DNA from: Silene latifolia
Lineage: Eukaryota; Streptophyta; Magnoliopsida; Caryophyllales; Caryophyllaceae
Direction: 5' to 3'
NCBI RefSeq assembly: GCF_048544455.1
Contig: NC_133536.1
Coordinates: 170,086,325-170,150,324, forward strand
DNA length: 64,000 nucleotides
A program made the translations under genes and the position numbers. The notes under the pieces were generated by a model. The model saw only the letters and a list, made by a program, of their open reading frames with translations, made no database searches and was not told the origin of the DNA. Positions 1 through 11,260 of this stretch are shown piece by piece; within the stretch, counting starts at the first letter, position 1; every line of letters begins with the position of its first letter.

Positions 1-300
1 AGTTTCTGGAAAAACAAAACCCTCGTGAAAACAGTTTTGTCGAAACAAAACAATTGCAATTTTGATTAAAACCGAGTAAAATTAAATCAACAAATTGCAA
101 AACATGAACATATTGCTATAATGATCGATAAAATAACAATATGCAAAAAGAAATCATCCGTGTATCACATGGCACGGTTTACAAAACATATAAAAACAGC
201 CGTGTAAAAAAAAAATTACCAGCCGTGTAGTTTTTATACAAAAACAAAATCGTTTCAAATTCGATTTATGAAAAATCACAATGAAAATTTACGTGGCCTC

Positions 301-312
301 GCTCTGATACCA
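301..312 (-). other. primer binding site, initiator tRNA-Met
   Basis: The minus strand reads TGGTATCAGAGC, complementary to the 3' end of plant initiator tRNA-Met. It lies two bases inside the LTR end and primes minus-strand cDNA synthesis in many copia and chromovirus elements. Confidence 0.85.
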
Positions 313-314
313 CT

Positions 315-1297
315 TGTAGAGAAAAATCCGTAAAATTCCCTTAATTTTAAGGATTATAACGTAAATATAACATGCGATTTATAGTCATAAACGAAATACA
401 ATAGAAAACGATAAAGATTAAGAATCAACCTCGGGTCCTTTGTAGTGCGGCGTAAAGAACAGAAATCAACAGAGATTTCCTCCTAATCGTTGCACCCAAG
501 ACCGTCTGAGACTATGCCCTTGTGCTAGAAATGTATTCTCTAATTGCCTTGCAATATCGAGAGAATCGTTTTGTGAGTTTCTGATGTGAGATCTAGGTTT
601 CCAGAGAAAAATACTCTCAAAACCTAATTTTTCGAGACAAATGAATTGCTTAGGTCAAAAGGAGAGAGGCTCTCTCCTTTTGTCTTGTTCGGCCAAACCG
701 AGAGCCCAAGGAGAGGGAGTGGGCTTTCACTTCCTCCTTGTTCTAACTCGTAGTTCAGCTCGAAATTACTAAAATGTATATGACGGGTTTTCAATTATAA
801 ATCGTCATCGGTTATCGGTTATTAATACATCGACTAATAACACGGATTAGTTGAAATATTAATACATGTCCGACAAAGACAATATTGTATAATTAATTCA
901 ATATACATTAATCAAATATAAATCGTTTATATTCAATTTACGAATTAACTGCTTAATTCGTCTTAGCCATTATTATTTAATCCGTATTAAATAATTGTCT
1001 CAACATCGCGTTTGACTAATTACTAGTCAATAACTCCGACTAACTGGTTAGTCAAATTTGGCATCAACATGACTGTATTTTCATACTGTCACATCTCTCA
1101 AACGTATCCTATAGGTGTGACTTTTAGGGACCAGTTGATCACCGCCATCTGTATGACAATAACGTCAAACTTATCTAGCAAGCCAACCGTTATTGATAAA
1201 CGTGGATCAACTGATAATAATACCAAAAGTATGCCCTTTGATCCTTTTAGAGATTTGTAAGTCCTTGCACTAACTGTAAAGGACACCAGCCCCAACA
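315..1297 (-). repeat. 5' LTR of minus-strand copia element
   Basis: On the minus strand the LTR begins TGTTGGGGCTGG and ends CTCTACA, giving TG...CA termini and 983 bp. The inner edge is fixed by the primer site two bases away. The outer edge is fixed by the abrupt switch to Tat LTR sequence. The left target duplication is outside the window. Confidence 0.8.
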
Positions 1298-1513
1298 CAC
1301 CCGTGTTCATTGGCATCCACGAGAGTCATTCTAGACATAGAATGCTAAGGGTAACGATTGCTTAGTGTTCATGTCACTACTTTGTGTCTTGACATGACAC
1401 GAGGTATTCGAACGGTTCCAATTTCCCATAAAATTTAGTGGCGACTCCATACAAAATGCAAACGCTTGTTTCTCTTCTCTCCCAAGCGCCCCCGCGGGCC
1501 CCCGCTGTCCACA
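1298..1513 (+). repeat. Tat 5' LTR remnant (last 216 bp)
   Basis: Matches 18283-18498 almost base for base and ends at the same GCTGTCCACA. The upstream part of this LTR is displaced beyond the left edge by the copia insertion. Confidence 0.9.
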
Positions 1514-1516
1514 GTT

Positions 1517-1534
1517 TGGCGACTCCGCTGGAGA
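1517..1534 (+). other. Tat primer binding site
   Basis: TGGCGACTCCGCTGGAGA starts three bases after the LTR end and has the form of a gypsy-type tRNA primer site. I cannot name the tRNA without a comparison set. Confidence 0.65.
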
Positions 1535-2308
1535 TAATACACTTAAGTGTAGCAAGGGTGAAACTTGAACAAGGTTAGGGAATAGTTTGTATAAGACAAT
1601 TGTCGGTTTTCATAACTCGGTCTTCCTAGATCATTTTATTCGGCCTTCCTAGGCCCAACCCAACCCATTCGACCAATCGTCCCGTCTAAACGGTCCTTAT
1701 TCTTATTTGGGCCTAAGGATGGATAGCGATTGACGTCATCCATACCATGATGCTTACTCTTGTTTGTATCAAGGGCCTTCACTACTTGAGGAAATGGACT
1801 AGGAATCGGCCTTACTCTTGTTTGATACGAGCCTCTCCACAGACTTCGGGTTTGATGGTTCGGTATGGCAACCCACCCTTTAAACCAAAACCCTTTTAAA
1901 TGCACTCAGCATCCCGTTATAATGCTTGTATAAATGTTTGTACCTTACGTGATCACCATTTCTAAACAAAACCATGACGATTTCTCAAAAATGAAAACCC
2001 TTTTTCTTAATCAAAATTTCGAAATAGGCCTTCAATTAGCGCAAAATCCAGTCAAAACTCTGTTCGTTTGTCGTGTCGAAATTCGGGCCACAAAGCCCAT
2101 TTCAAAACCTCACTTTGAGTCCACTCCTACAACTACACTATAGTTGACTAGGACACACATTTTCAAAAACCTTGTCTTTCTTCAAAGCTCACTCAACACA
2201 AGTGGCACACACCCACTTCACGAGTCAAAACATTTCTCCTTTTAGCAAGTGTGTTAGAATGGTCGATCGTGTTTTGATTCGTCGCCGATCTCTTATCCAG
2301 TTTTCAAG
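1535..2308 (+). other. Tat leader, no gene seen
   Basis: Untranslated leader between the primer site and gag. Short ORFs here show no domain and are not conserved-looking. It is the expected place for packaging and dimerisation signals, but none can be pointed to. Confidence 0.6.
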
Positions 2309-3475
2309 ATGCCTGGATCCAGCGAAACAAACCTCCACCAACTTCAAGATGGTAATGATCGAATCCTAGCCGCGCTAGCCCAAATGCAAGTTACCCAAGA
2401 CCAAGTCTATGACCGCCTTGAGCTCATCGAGGGCCGTATCTATGCCGTCGAGGGAAGGTTGCCTCCTCATGAAAGTGAAGTACTAGGTGACTCCGATAAT
2501 GAATCCAAGGATGAAAATCCTCTCATGGGGATGACTGTAGCTGAGAAAAGACTCCAATACTTAGAGGATCAATTGATGTACCTTAAGGGGGATGACATTT
2601 ATAGGGAGAACAATCGCAAGTATGAGGCCGTCAATTCCAAATTGCCAACCAACTTCAATATGACGGATATCCCTAAATTCAAGTGACACGAGAACCCTTT
2701 GAACCATATCCGTGCCTTCAAAGATTATATGTCTATCAAAGGCATCAAACCCGAGATGTTCTTAAGGATCTTTCCTTCATCTCTTGACACCATCCCGAAG
2801 CAATGGTTCTACTCCTTAGATCACAAGAAGGTCGCTACTTGGGAAGATGCCGCAATCGAGTTTTCTAAACAATATGCGGATAATGTCGAGATCCAAGTAA
2901 ACATGCGTACTCTAGAGGTTCTTACCCAAAATGACAAAGAAGGATTCACCGACTTCCTAAGTAGGTGGAGGAAGACTAGTACCCAACTGGTTGAACGCCC
3001 GGATGAGGCTACCCTTGTGGAGAAGTTTGTGGATAATCTCAAACCCATCTATGCCAATCATTTGAGGTACCAAAACATCAAAACTTTTAAGGACTTGACC
3101 GTACTAGGGACAAGGATTGAAGATGACATCCGTAAAGGACTCTTGTCCAAAACGGTAGGTCGAGGATATCAAGGTTCAACAAGTCGTTCATACGGCTCTA
3201 CTAGCAAAACCGATGAAGTTAACCTTCTCGAGCCATCCAAGAAAAGTACCCCACCAAGGAAATTCACAAATCTTGGGGACACTTACTCCAACGCTCTAAA
3301 AAGGTTAATGAAGCAAGGCAAACTCCAACCCATTGGACCTACTCCCGAACTCGAAAGGAAATCCAAATTCTGGGACGAGAACTCGTACTGTGAATACCAT
3401 AGGTGTAAGGGGCACGACACAGAAAAACGCTACAAGTTGAAAAACGTGCTTCAAGACATAATTGAAGATGGTTGA
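2309..3475 (+). pseudogene. gag: Tat gag (capsid), broken by one stop
   Basis: Structural capsid protein of the Tat element. The N-terminal 125 codons include an acidic, coiled-coil-like stretch; after a TGA at 2684-2686 the same frame continues from about 2687 to 3475. The second part is a retrotransposon gag domain (FKDYMSIKGIKPEMFLRIFP..., W-F-Y-S-L, FVDNLKP). Near the C-terminus is a Tat-type zinc motif, CEYHRCKGHDTEKR, in which the usual last Cys is Arg. The stop sits where Tat gags normally have Trp (TGG to TGA), so it is probably a point mutation. A basic, Ser-rich linker separates capsid and zinc motif. Confidence 0.8.
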
Positions 3476-4066
3476 TTGCCAATACCACCGGGAGGTAAAC
3501 CCAACAACACTCAGAATCCTCTTGGAGTTCTAGTAATTACAAGTGATGAATCTACCTTAGATTGATCACACCTTATTTCTCCAATCGAAAATGAAGTCTA
3601 CACAATCGAGAATGAAGGGTTATACTCTACTATCTCCCCTACCATTTCCGACTTCATCATATGGGCAAGGAGTGTAGATGGGCAAGTTTGGGAATTAGAA
3701 AATATGGTGACAACTTTACGCGATCCCAACGCAACACCCAAAGAACATGTGCCACTAATCTTCTCTCAAAATGCTACTATGCAAGAAGTAGTCACCGTGG
3801 TTGATAAACTAGTTGACCAAATCATACGACTGGAGGATGAAATCATGAGAATGAGAGAGCTAACTGCAATCAATGGAGTTTGGGCCGACGATGATGAGGA
3901 CGAGTATCTCATTGAAAACTCCCTAGTCAAAGAAATAGTCTAAAATGGTGAAGACCAAGATGTAGACCACCTAACTCGCTCGGGTCATCCATATCAAAGC
4001 ACTACTCAAAACGGTCCAACCAACGTTGTCACACCAAATGATAACGAAGAGGACTCCACTGACCAT
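3476..4066 (+). other. gag-protease linker, degraded frame
   Basis: Continues the gag-pol polyprotein in broken frames. An 80-codon segment at 3704-3943 is acidic with a heptad-like pattern (VDKLVDQIIRLEDEIMRMRE), which suggests a coiled coil. No catalytic domain is seen. Confidence 0.5.
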
Positions 4067-4696
4067 TTGCTCAAACAATTACAGAAGACGAAGGCTAATC
4101 TTTCAGTCTGGCAATTAGTAGCAAGCTCATTCCCACATCGCCAAGCTTTAATGCAAGCTTTGGCCAAACTAAATGTAGCACATAACTCGACACCCAAAGA
4201 TGTAGTCAACTTGGTCTTCCAAGAATCACCAAAGCTAAGTAATCTTATTACTTTCTCAGATGAAGATTTGCCACCTTTTGGCGCCAGTCACAATTTAGCT
4301 CTTTACATCACTGTCATTTGTCTAAAGAAGAACGTGCCAATGACCTTGGTAGATGATGGCTCCGCGGTCAACGTCATACCCCTCAAAACGGCATACAAGT
4401 TAGGCATGAAAGAGTCGGATTGGACCCCTACCAATCAAGGTGTGCGTGCATATGATGGTACACGACGAAAGGTGGTAGGACTTGTTAACCTAACCATAGC
4501 CACAGGGCCAATTGAACGAAAGGTTAACTTCCAAATAGTGGACATTGAAGCTTCCTTCAACATACTTCTGGGAAGGCCGTGGATTCACGCTTCCAAAGCA
4601 GTAACATCCACCCTTCATCAAAAGATCAAGATCCCACTAAATGGAAAAGTAGTGACGATCACTTCGTCACCCATCAAGGCAATAATTGAAAAATAG
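4067..4696 (+). pseudogene. Tat aspartic protease region
   Basis: Retropepsin-like protease of the gag-pol polyprotein, which cuts gag and pol into mature parts. The active-site loop reads LVDDGSAVNVIP at about residues 96-107, with the DxGS form typical of plant gypsy proteases. The flap region and the C-terminal ILLGRPWIH motif (the alpha-helix with G-R after ILL) are present. The segment ends in a TAG at 4694-4696, and the frame to RT is then broken by more stops. On its own it looks like an intact protease domain in a dead polyprotein. Confidence 0.8.
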
Positions 4697-4771
4697 TCGA
4701 ACCATCAAGTCCTTGCAGATCCCGTATACTAACTTGGAGGCTTCCAAAGTGTAAGGGTCGTAGAAAGTGAG

Positions 4772-4972
4772 TTGGCACCCTTATACTATGATCCCTACTC
4801 CAACTTGGTGGTTAACCACATGTTCAAAACCCAGGGATACTTCCCTGGAATGCCTTTGAACCCTACTCGAAGAAACACCTTCGCACCATACAAGGAAGGC
4901 AACTCAAAGAGGATACCACTTGGACTAGGGTACAAACCCACTAAAGAAGAGGTTCTCGAAATGCTTGCCTAA
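4772..4972 (+). pseudogene. Tat protease-RT linker
   Basis: Conserved Tat linker (GYFPGMPLNP, FKT, LGLGYKPTKEEV) between protease and RT. It stays open for 66 codons between stops. Function is unknown beyond being part of the polyprotein. Confidence 0.55.
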
Positions 4973-5002
4973 GTCCAAAACCGCAAGCATGTAGGAGTCC
5001 AA

Positions 5003-6790
5003 ATGAGACCCTATCTCCCCACTTTAAATGGGTACTTTGTTCAAGAAGGAAGTCTAGAACTCTTTCACGGATTTCCCGAGCCTTGGCATTATCTCGAGAA
5101 GAAGCTAGCCGGAATCGAGATCTTTCACGATTGCTACTTTATCCCTCCAGAAACGGTTCCTACCGTCAAAACCCGTCAAGCACCTTGCTTAGACGAACAA
5201 GCCGTTAGCCTATTGTTTGAAGAAGATCGATTTGTCAGGGCCGCGCAGAATGAGATCATTACCATGATACTTCAAGACGATCGCTTCAACCCCACTGCGT
5301 TAATCACAGAAACCAACGCAAGACAGCTGAAAGGATGGAGAAAATCGATCAAGTGGACCAACAATCAAGGAAGACTCTTCAAGCTCACCACTGGAGAAGG
5401 AGAGATGTTCAAAGGAGAACCAGAAAACGATGAGTTCGAGTCGGAGTCGGAGTCAAAGTCGGAGTCTAGAGAAGTCATTAGAGAGTCTCCTCCTGTCGTC
5501 ATCCCTACTCCCTGTATTTCTCCTAGCTTAGCCTCGAGTAGTCACAGTAGTCCGGGAAATGCCCCAACCACTGTCCCTTTGCCGCCACTGACCATGGATC
5601 AGTTGGCTTCTTTGTTTCAACTATACTCAAATTTTAATATGAATAAATCAGGTTCTGCTTACTCTTTGTGTTATCTTGAGTGCAATTCTGTTTACGATGA
5701 TACTGAGGATGACCAAGACCCAGACTCAATCGAAATACCTCCCTACATAGCCAAAGAAATACTACAGGAAGGGGAAAGGGGACCAGTAATAGAAGACACC
5801 GAACCCATCAATGTAGGAACCGAACTAGAACCCCAAGAACTTAGGATAGGGACTACCTTGAGCTCTACCGAAAGGGCCGATTTCATAAACCTCCTAAATG
5901 AATTCAAAGACGTTTTCGCTTGGTTCTACAAAGACATGCCAGGGATCGACATGGATATCGTTGAACATAGAATTCCGATTAAGCCAGGTTTCAAACCTGT
6001 GAAACAGAAGCTTCGACGAATGAGGACAGAATGGGCCCTCAAGATTAAGGAAGAAGTTGACAAACAAATCAAAGCCGGGTTCATCAAAGTTTCCGAGTAT
6101 TCTGACTGGGTAGCCAACATAGTACCTGTGCCCAAAAAGGATGGGAGAATCCGTGTTTGTGTTGACTTTAGGGACTTAAACAAAGCAAGTCCAAAAGATG
6201 ACTTCCCTCTACCTCACATCGACATATTGGTGGACAACACTGTTGACCACGCGTTACTATCCTTCATGGATGGATATGCGGGTTATAATCAAATCAAAAT
6301 GGCCATGGAAGATATGCATAAGACCGCCTTCGTCACTCAATGGGGAACCTATTGTTATACGGTCATGCCGTTTGGATTGATCAACGTCGGAGCTACATAT
6401 CAACGCACCGCAACTACACTCTTACATGACATGATGCACAAAGAAGTTTAGGTATACGTAGATGACATTATTGTCAAATCCAAGGAAAGAGAGGGGCATA
6501 TTGCGAACCTTCGCAAGTTCTTCGCAAGGCTACGAAAGTACAACATGAGGCTCAATCCTTAGAAATGCACATTCGGGGTAACATCTGGCAAACTCCTGGG
6601 ATACGTCGTTAGTCAAAGAGGTATAGAAATAGATCCTTCCAAAATCAAAGCTCTGATCGAAATTCCACAACCTCAAACAGAAAAAGAAGTCAGAGGATTC
6701 CTGGGAAAGGTGCAGTATATAAGTCGATTCATATCGAAACTTACAATGATTTGTGAGCCTATCTTCAAGAAAATCAAGAAACAGACCACA
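5003..6790 (+). pseudogene. Tat reverse transcriptase, stop before YVDD
   Basis: RNA-dependent DNA polymerase of the Tat element. The first about 290 codons are a linker with a Ser/Glu-rich stretch. RT begins near 5940 (HRIPIKPGFKPVKQKLRRM) and shows the palm motifs VPVPKKDGRIRVCVDFRDLN, PLPHID, FMDGYAGYNQI and VMPFGL. A TAG at 6449-6451 stops the frame. Directly after it come VYVDDIIVKS, the catalytic aspartates, then a second stop at 6560-6562 and the thumb (LLGYVVS, GFLGKVQYISRFI). With the catalytic motif separated from the fingers/palm, this copy cannot make active RT without readthrough. Confidence 0.85.
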
Positions 6791-6792
6791 CC

Positions 6793-7257
6793 ATGTGGGA
6801 CGACGATTGTCGGAAGGCGTTTGACCGAATAAAAGAGATATTGGCTAAACCACCAGTGCTCATGCCGCCACAACGAGATCAACCTCTTGGTTTATATCTC
6901 ACAGTAACCGAAACAGCCATGCTGGCTCAAACAGTAGGAAGTGAAGAAAGGGCTATCTACTACCTTAGTAAGAAGTTCCTGGAGTACGAGTGCAAATATT
7001 CACAACTTGAAAAGACATGCCTCGCTCTTGTGTGGGCAACGAAGAAGCTACGCCATTACATGCTTAGCTACTCCGTCAAAATATACTCCAAAATGGATCC
7101 AGTCAAATACCTCTTCGAGAAACCCGTCCTCAACGGACGCCTAGCAAGATGGACCCTGATGCTCTCAGAATTCGACCTCAAATACGTGCCACTGAATGTT
7201 ATTAAAGGGCGCGCCGTCGCCGAGTTCTTCGCAGAAAATCCCATCAATGACGCATAA
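6793..7257 (+). pseudogene. Tat RNase H (RT-linked)
   Basis: RNase H domain attached to RT, which degrades the RNA of the RNA/DNA hybrid. Recognisable parts are FDRIKEILAKPPVLMPP, a shortened strand around LYLTVTETAM, YYLSKKF, KTCLALVWATKKLRHYM and LNGRLARWTLMLSEFDLKY. The ending VIKGRAVAEFFAENP is the usual link to the next domain. A frameshift near 6790 separates it from RT. Confidence 0.75.
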
Positions 7258-7320
7258 ACGGTAGACACCTGGTCATTTCCAGACGAGGATATACTCCAAA
7301 CTGATGTAGATTCCTGGGAC

Positions 7321-7842
7321 CTTTACTTTGATGGAGCATCAAACTTGAGAGGATTTTGAATAGGAGTGTTGCTCCTTTCTCCTGAAGGCGAGCATACACC
7401 AATTGCTGTCAAACTCGACTTCGAGGTGACAAACAACGCTGCAGAATACGAAGCTTGTCTCATTGGACTACAAGCGGCAGTGAGCTTAGGCATTAAAAAC
7501 CTCCGAGTACATGGGGATTCATCACTGATCATCAACCAAGTTACAGGATCTTGGAAAATTCGAAGTGAAAGCCTCGCACCTTATCAGGCTAGAATAGACC
7601 AAGTCGCTCAATTCTTTAATCACGTAACCTACCTACACCTACCTCGGGAAGAAAATCAATTTGCAGACGCTCTTGCGAAACTTGCATCTTTGATTAATAT
7701 GCCAGATCACATGGTGGAAATGCCTTTGTGCATCGAACGACGATCAGAGCCGTCTTATGTCCACCAAATCACTGATGAAGAAGAGATCGCGCAGGAACCC
7801 TGGTTCCAAGCAATCCTGAATTTTAAGCTCAATGGTACCTAG
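7321..7842 (+). pseudogene. Tat second (archaeal-type) RNase H
   Basis: A second RNase H-fold domain between the RT-linked RNase H and integrase, a diagnostic of the Tat lineage. Catalytic carboxylates are visible in YFDGASN, NNAAEYEACL, VHGDSSLI and the final ADALAKLASL. A TGA at 7357-7359 lies just after the first Asp. The domain continues openly to the TAG at 7840-7842. Confidence 0.8.
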
Positions 7843-7851
7843 CCACCCGAT

Positions 7852-9048
7852 ATGGACAAGAGGGGACAACGTGCTATATGCCTACTCGCTTCCCAATACG
7901 TTCTCATGCAAGGAGAATTATACAAAAGAACACCTCTTGGTATAATCCTACGTTGCCTTGATCATTCACAGGCGCGAAAGGTGATGGAAGAAGTCCACGA
8001 TGGACAATGCGGTCCTCACATGAGTGGGCCCATGATGGCAAAGAAAATCACACGTTTGGGGTATTATTGGACCACAATGGAATCCGATTGCATCAAATAT
8101 GTAAGACATTGCCACAATTGCCAAATCTTCGGGAATGTACAACATGTCCCTCCTCCATTGCTCTATACAATGACGTCTCCCTGGCCATTTTCTGCATGGG
8201 GAATTGACATAATCGGGAAGATAACCCCGACCGGAATAGGAGGTCACTGTTTCATTCTAGTAACAATTGACTATTTCACCAAATGGGTAGAAGCGGCTTC
8301 CTACACTAGTCTTACAGCTAAAAATGTGGCAAAGTTCATACAAAACAACATCATATGTCGATATGGTTGCCCACATGAGATCATTAGCGATAACGGATCA
8401 CATTTCCAAGCTGAGACCAAGCAATTGCTAGCCAAATACAAGATTAGGCATCACCACTCTTTGCCCTATAGACCACAGACTAACGGCGCGGTAGAGGCGG
8501 AAAACAAGAATTTGGTTACGATTCTCAAGAAAATGATTGACAACTATAAAGATTGGCCAAGCAAGATACCCTTTGCTTTGTGGGGGTATCGTACATCTGT
8601 TAGGACGCCCACTGGGGCTACTCCTTTCTATTTGACCTACGGCATGGAAGTTGTACAACCAGTCGAGCTAGAGATACCCTCCTTGCGTATTTTACTAGAA
8701 AGTCAAATCCCGGAAGCCGAATGGAAGAGGGATAGATATGAAGAACTCATCCTCCTGGATGAACGTAGGTTACACGCCTTGCATAATGTCCAAACATATC
8801 AAGCACGTATCAAACGAGCTTTCAACAAAAGGGTTAGGCCAAGAAACATCAAAGAAGGAGACTTAGTGCTCAAATCGGTTAGAGCTCTTCTACCTGTTGA
8901 CCCACGGGGAAAATTCAAACCTAATTGGGTCGGACCATTTCTAGTCAAATCCATACTCCCAGGGGGTGCGGTTAGAATCACAGACCTAGATGGGAATGAG
9001 TTTTCGAACCCGACAAACCTTGACCATCTAAAACGGTACTATGCCTAG
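7852..9048 (+). CDS. Tat integrase
   Basis: Integrase that inserts the cDNA into the genome, open for 398 codons. The N-terminal zinc domain is H-x-H...CHNC (HDGQCGPHMSG ... YVRHCHNCQIFG). The catalytic core shows D (WGIDIIGK), D (IISDNGSHF) and E (TNGAVEAENK). The C-terminus (KEGDLVLKSVR, FKPNWVGPFLVKSI, DLDGNEFSNPTNLDHLKRYY) is the usual gypsy SH3-like tail without a chromodomain, as expected for Tat. It is the only pol module with no internal stop. It would normally be released from the polyprotein, so its upstream start is not meaningful. Confidence 0.85.
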   Translation: MDKRGQRAICLLASQYVLMQGELYKRTPLGIILRCLDHSQARKVMEEVHDGQCGPHMSGPMMAKKITRLGYYWTTMESDCIKYVRHCHNCQIFGNVQHVPPPLLYTMTSPWPFSAWGIDIIGKITPTGIGGHCFILVTIDYFTKWVEAASYTSLTAKNVAKFIQNNIICRYGCPHEIISDNGSHFQAETKQLLAKYKIRHHHSLPYRPQTNGAVEAENKNLVTILKKMIDNYKDWPSKIPFALWGYRTSVRTPTGATPFYLTYGMEVVQPVELEIPSLRILLESQIPEAEWKRDRYEELILLDERRLHALHNVQTYQARIKRAFNKRVRPRNIKEGDLVLKSVRALLPVDPRGKFKPNWVGPFLVKSILPGGAVRITDLDGNEFSNPTNLDHLKRYYA

Positions 9049-9594
9049 AATAGGAACAAAAACGCGCCTCGCGTAACCCCATGTGTCGCTCTTGTGGCAC
9101 TAAATAAACGGCCCTTGGCCAAGCGAAATAAGCTAATGTCACTGTGCTCTTGCATTTTGATAAATTTGTCATCCTCATATCATCAAATAAACTAAATTTG
9201 CACCTTCAGAGTAAGCAAAAAGCTCATGCTTATTTTCTAAGTTCATTACAAGCTCTTGCTTAGAACAATTATTCTTTTACATTTACTCGAACTACGCGCA
9301 AGGGTTTGATTTCATTTTTTTAAGTGAATACGTAGGCAATCCTTCACAGGATTCAACCCGTTATATCTAAAATGTAAATAGAAGGACATTTGCATTGCAT
9401 TTGGAATTCGACAAGAATAATAAATAGAAAATCACAACGGTTTCATAACCACTTAACCTTTTTTTATTTCATCCATTTTCTAATAATAATAGTAAGCTAC
9501 ATAATAAAAATAGAATAGGCTAGGATTCTAAAAACCCCCCTTTTATTACAACAATAAATAATAATAATGATCCAATAATAAATAAAGACTCGGG
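9049..9594 (+). other. Tat spacer after pol, no gene
   Basis: AT-rich stretch between the integrase stop and the 3' end of the first antisense gene. No ORF with a domain. It would hold the 3' ends of both the sense pol message and the antisense transcript. Confidence 0.5.
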
Positions 9595-11121
9595 CTATTC
9601 CTCCATCTTCCCCTTGCCCTTGTCATTCTTGTCATATTTCTTGTCACGACCTCGAGCCGGACGCTCTTGCGCCACTTCAGACCTAATCACCAACGGACTT
9701 TCTCGAGGCCTAGACTTTCCATTCTTGCTAATCACCATTTCCGCGACAGGAGTAGTCTTTGGTTTCTTCGAAGGACAAACAACTTGAAACCCGGCTTCTT
9801 CTTCTCCCTCTATCAGATGCTTCTCTTTCTCTTTCTCTACCTCGCGCACCTTGTAGTCAACGGGCTCGCGCTTCCTCAATCTCTCGCACTCTTCCGGAGT
9901 AGTAGCCTTTCTCCATCGCAGATAAGAATCCGACACCCACAAGGCATTAGCAGAGAAATTCAAGAACCACATGTTTCTTTGGGCCCATTTAATGGCCCAC
10001 TCTCTTCGGCTCTCTGTAGTAAGCGCCATAGCAGTCTGCGGGACGGTATCAAGTTTCTGGATCGTTTGTTTCAGCCCAACTTGTCTCATCAGCCTTTCCG
10101 GGAAGATGCACACCATAAACTCCAATCCAGGAATGCGCACGGACCTAGTGGGATCCAAAGAAGACACTCCAGTGACGGATTTGAGGTGCCACCGCGGTAC
10201 AACCCACCTAATCAACGGGCCATCATCGCTCTTCAGTTTGTTCTTCCAGTAATCACAGACCCGAGTGAAGTCCACCATATACAACCTCGTCCTCATAGCA
10301 ATCGAGCAGGCATGATAGGAAAGAACATGAACTGGGGGCTCGATCAATCGGAGCCGTTCCATAAGCCAAACCTACCAAAAGCGAGTATTAGACATCAAAA
10401 AAAACAAAAAAAACAACAAAAAAAAAACGAAAAAAAAAAACGAAAACGAAAAACAAAAGAAGAAGAAGAAAAAAAAATGTCTTTTACCTGCAGAATGACG
10501 GGACTCCCCAAATACGGTAGATCGCGGTTGGATTTCCTATTATCCAAGCCCAAAAGAATCTCTCCTAAGCATAAGCAAGCTGGGCTCCCTGCGCAGCTCC
10601 ATTTGCTCAACAAGGCCCAGAAGACGGGGATCACCTCTCAAGTCTGCATCAACATGCCCTTGGAAGACATACACATGCAACAAGCAAAAGCCAAATGCTC
10701 TCCGCCTAGCAACATGAGAAACGGTGGGGTCGGCCCTGTTGATGAATCGATCTATGAAGTCCGGCATCCTCACGCCTTTCGAAGTCACTAGACGGTCCAC
10801 CTCAAGTCTAGTCAACCCAAGCAAGTCTCTAAATTTGCTCTTGTACCCTTGCGAAGTAGAAAGAATGGCAGGCAAGTGTTCAGGATCCCACCCACCAATA
10901 GCAGCAATTTCTTCAGGAAATGGGCAAATATCACCTCCAGGGAACGCAAAAACATGGTAATTTGGGTCCCAATAGTCAAGGCAAGCATCCAAGAACGGTT
11001 TAACAACCTTGATGAGTTTTAAACTCAACAAAGACCCGAAATTATAAGCACCCATATCATGTTTCTCCATGTTCGAAAATTCGTTGGTCCATTCCTTCAA
11101 ACGAATCTCCAAAGTATTCAC
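9595..11121 (-). pseudogene. Antisense gene A in Tat: plant-mobile-domain-type protein
   Basis: Minus-strand two-exon gene inside the retrotransposon. Exon 1 is 11121-10488, the intron 10487-10372 (116 bp, GTAAAA...TTGGTAG, phase 0) and exon 2 10371-9595. The protein starts MNTLEIRLKEW and has the pattern GSLLSLKL...FLDACLDYWDP...VFAFPGGDICPFPEEIAAIGG, typical of the plant mobile domain (aminotransferase-like, DUF7745-type) superfamily. Exon 2 gives VWLMERLRLIEPP and then a highly charged, Lys/Glu-rich tail. A one-base frameshift near 10540 breaks exon 1. A minus-strand TATA box lies 89 bp upstream. PMD proteins are thought to act in silencing and genome maintenance; the role of this retroelement version is unknown. 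Confidence 0.75.
10372..10487 (-). other. Intron of antisense gene A
   Basis: The minus strand reads CTGCAG|GTAAAAG at the donor and TTTTGGTAG|GTTTGG at the acceptor. The middle is a T-rich run on the minus strand, as in plant introns. Joining the exons keeps phase 0. Confidence 0.75.
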
Positions 11122-11209
11122 GATGAAAAAAAATTATTTTGAGAATTTTATGTAATTAGACGAAGCAGAGACAGAAGATTTGTGTGAATAAAAACTCCAT
11201 CGACGTTTT

Positions 11210-11217
11210 TATTTATA
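11210..11217 (-). promoter_or_regulatory. TATA box for antisense gene A
   Basis: TATAAATA on the minus strand, 89 bp upstream of the gene A start codon and 44 bp from a pair of GC-rich 30-bp modules. The LTR promoter of the same element uses the identical octamer at 16653. Confidence 0.5.
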
Positions 11218-11260
11218 CTAATTTCTGTTTCCAAAAATCCGTCAGAACAGAACACCTTGG

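Larger units (their letters stand above)
1..1297 (-). mobile_element. Ty1/copia element, 5' end only
   Basis: This is the 5' part of a Ty1/copia-type element read on the minus strand: an LTR (315-1297), the primer binding site (301-312) and about 300 bp of leader that runs off the left edge. No coding domain is inside the window, so the lineage rests on the initiator-Met primer site and the LTR termini. It inserted into the 5' LTR of the Tat element, whose sequence resumes at 1298 exactly where the intact 3' LTR copy has its equivalent (18283). Confidence 0.8.

Noticed and set aside
9667..10791. 374-codon plus-strand frame
   Set aside because: It lies opposite the two exons and intron of antisense gene A and includes the poly-Lys translation of the A-rich intron. 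It has no domain; it is a shadow frame.
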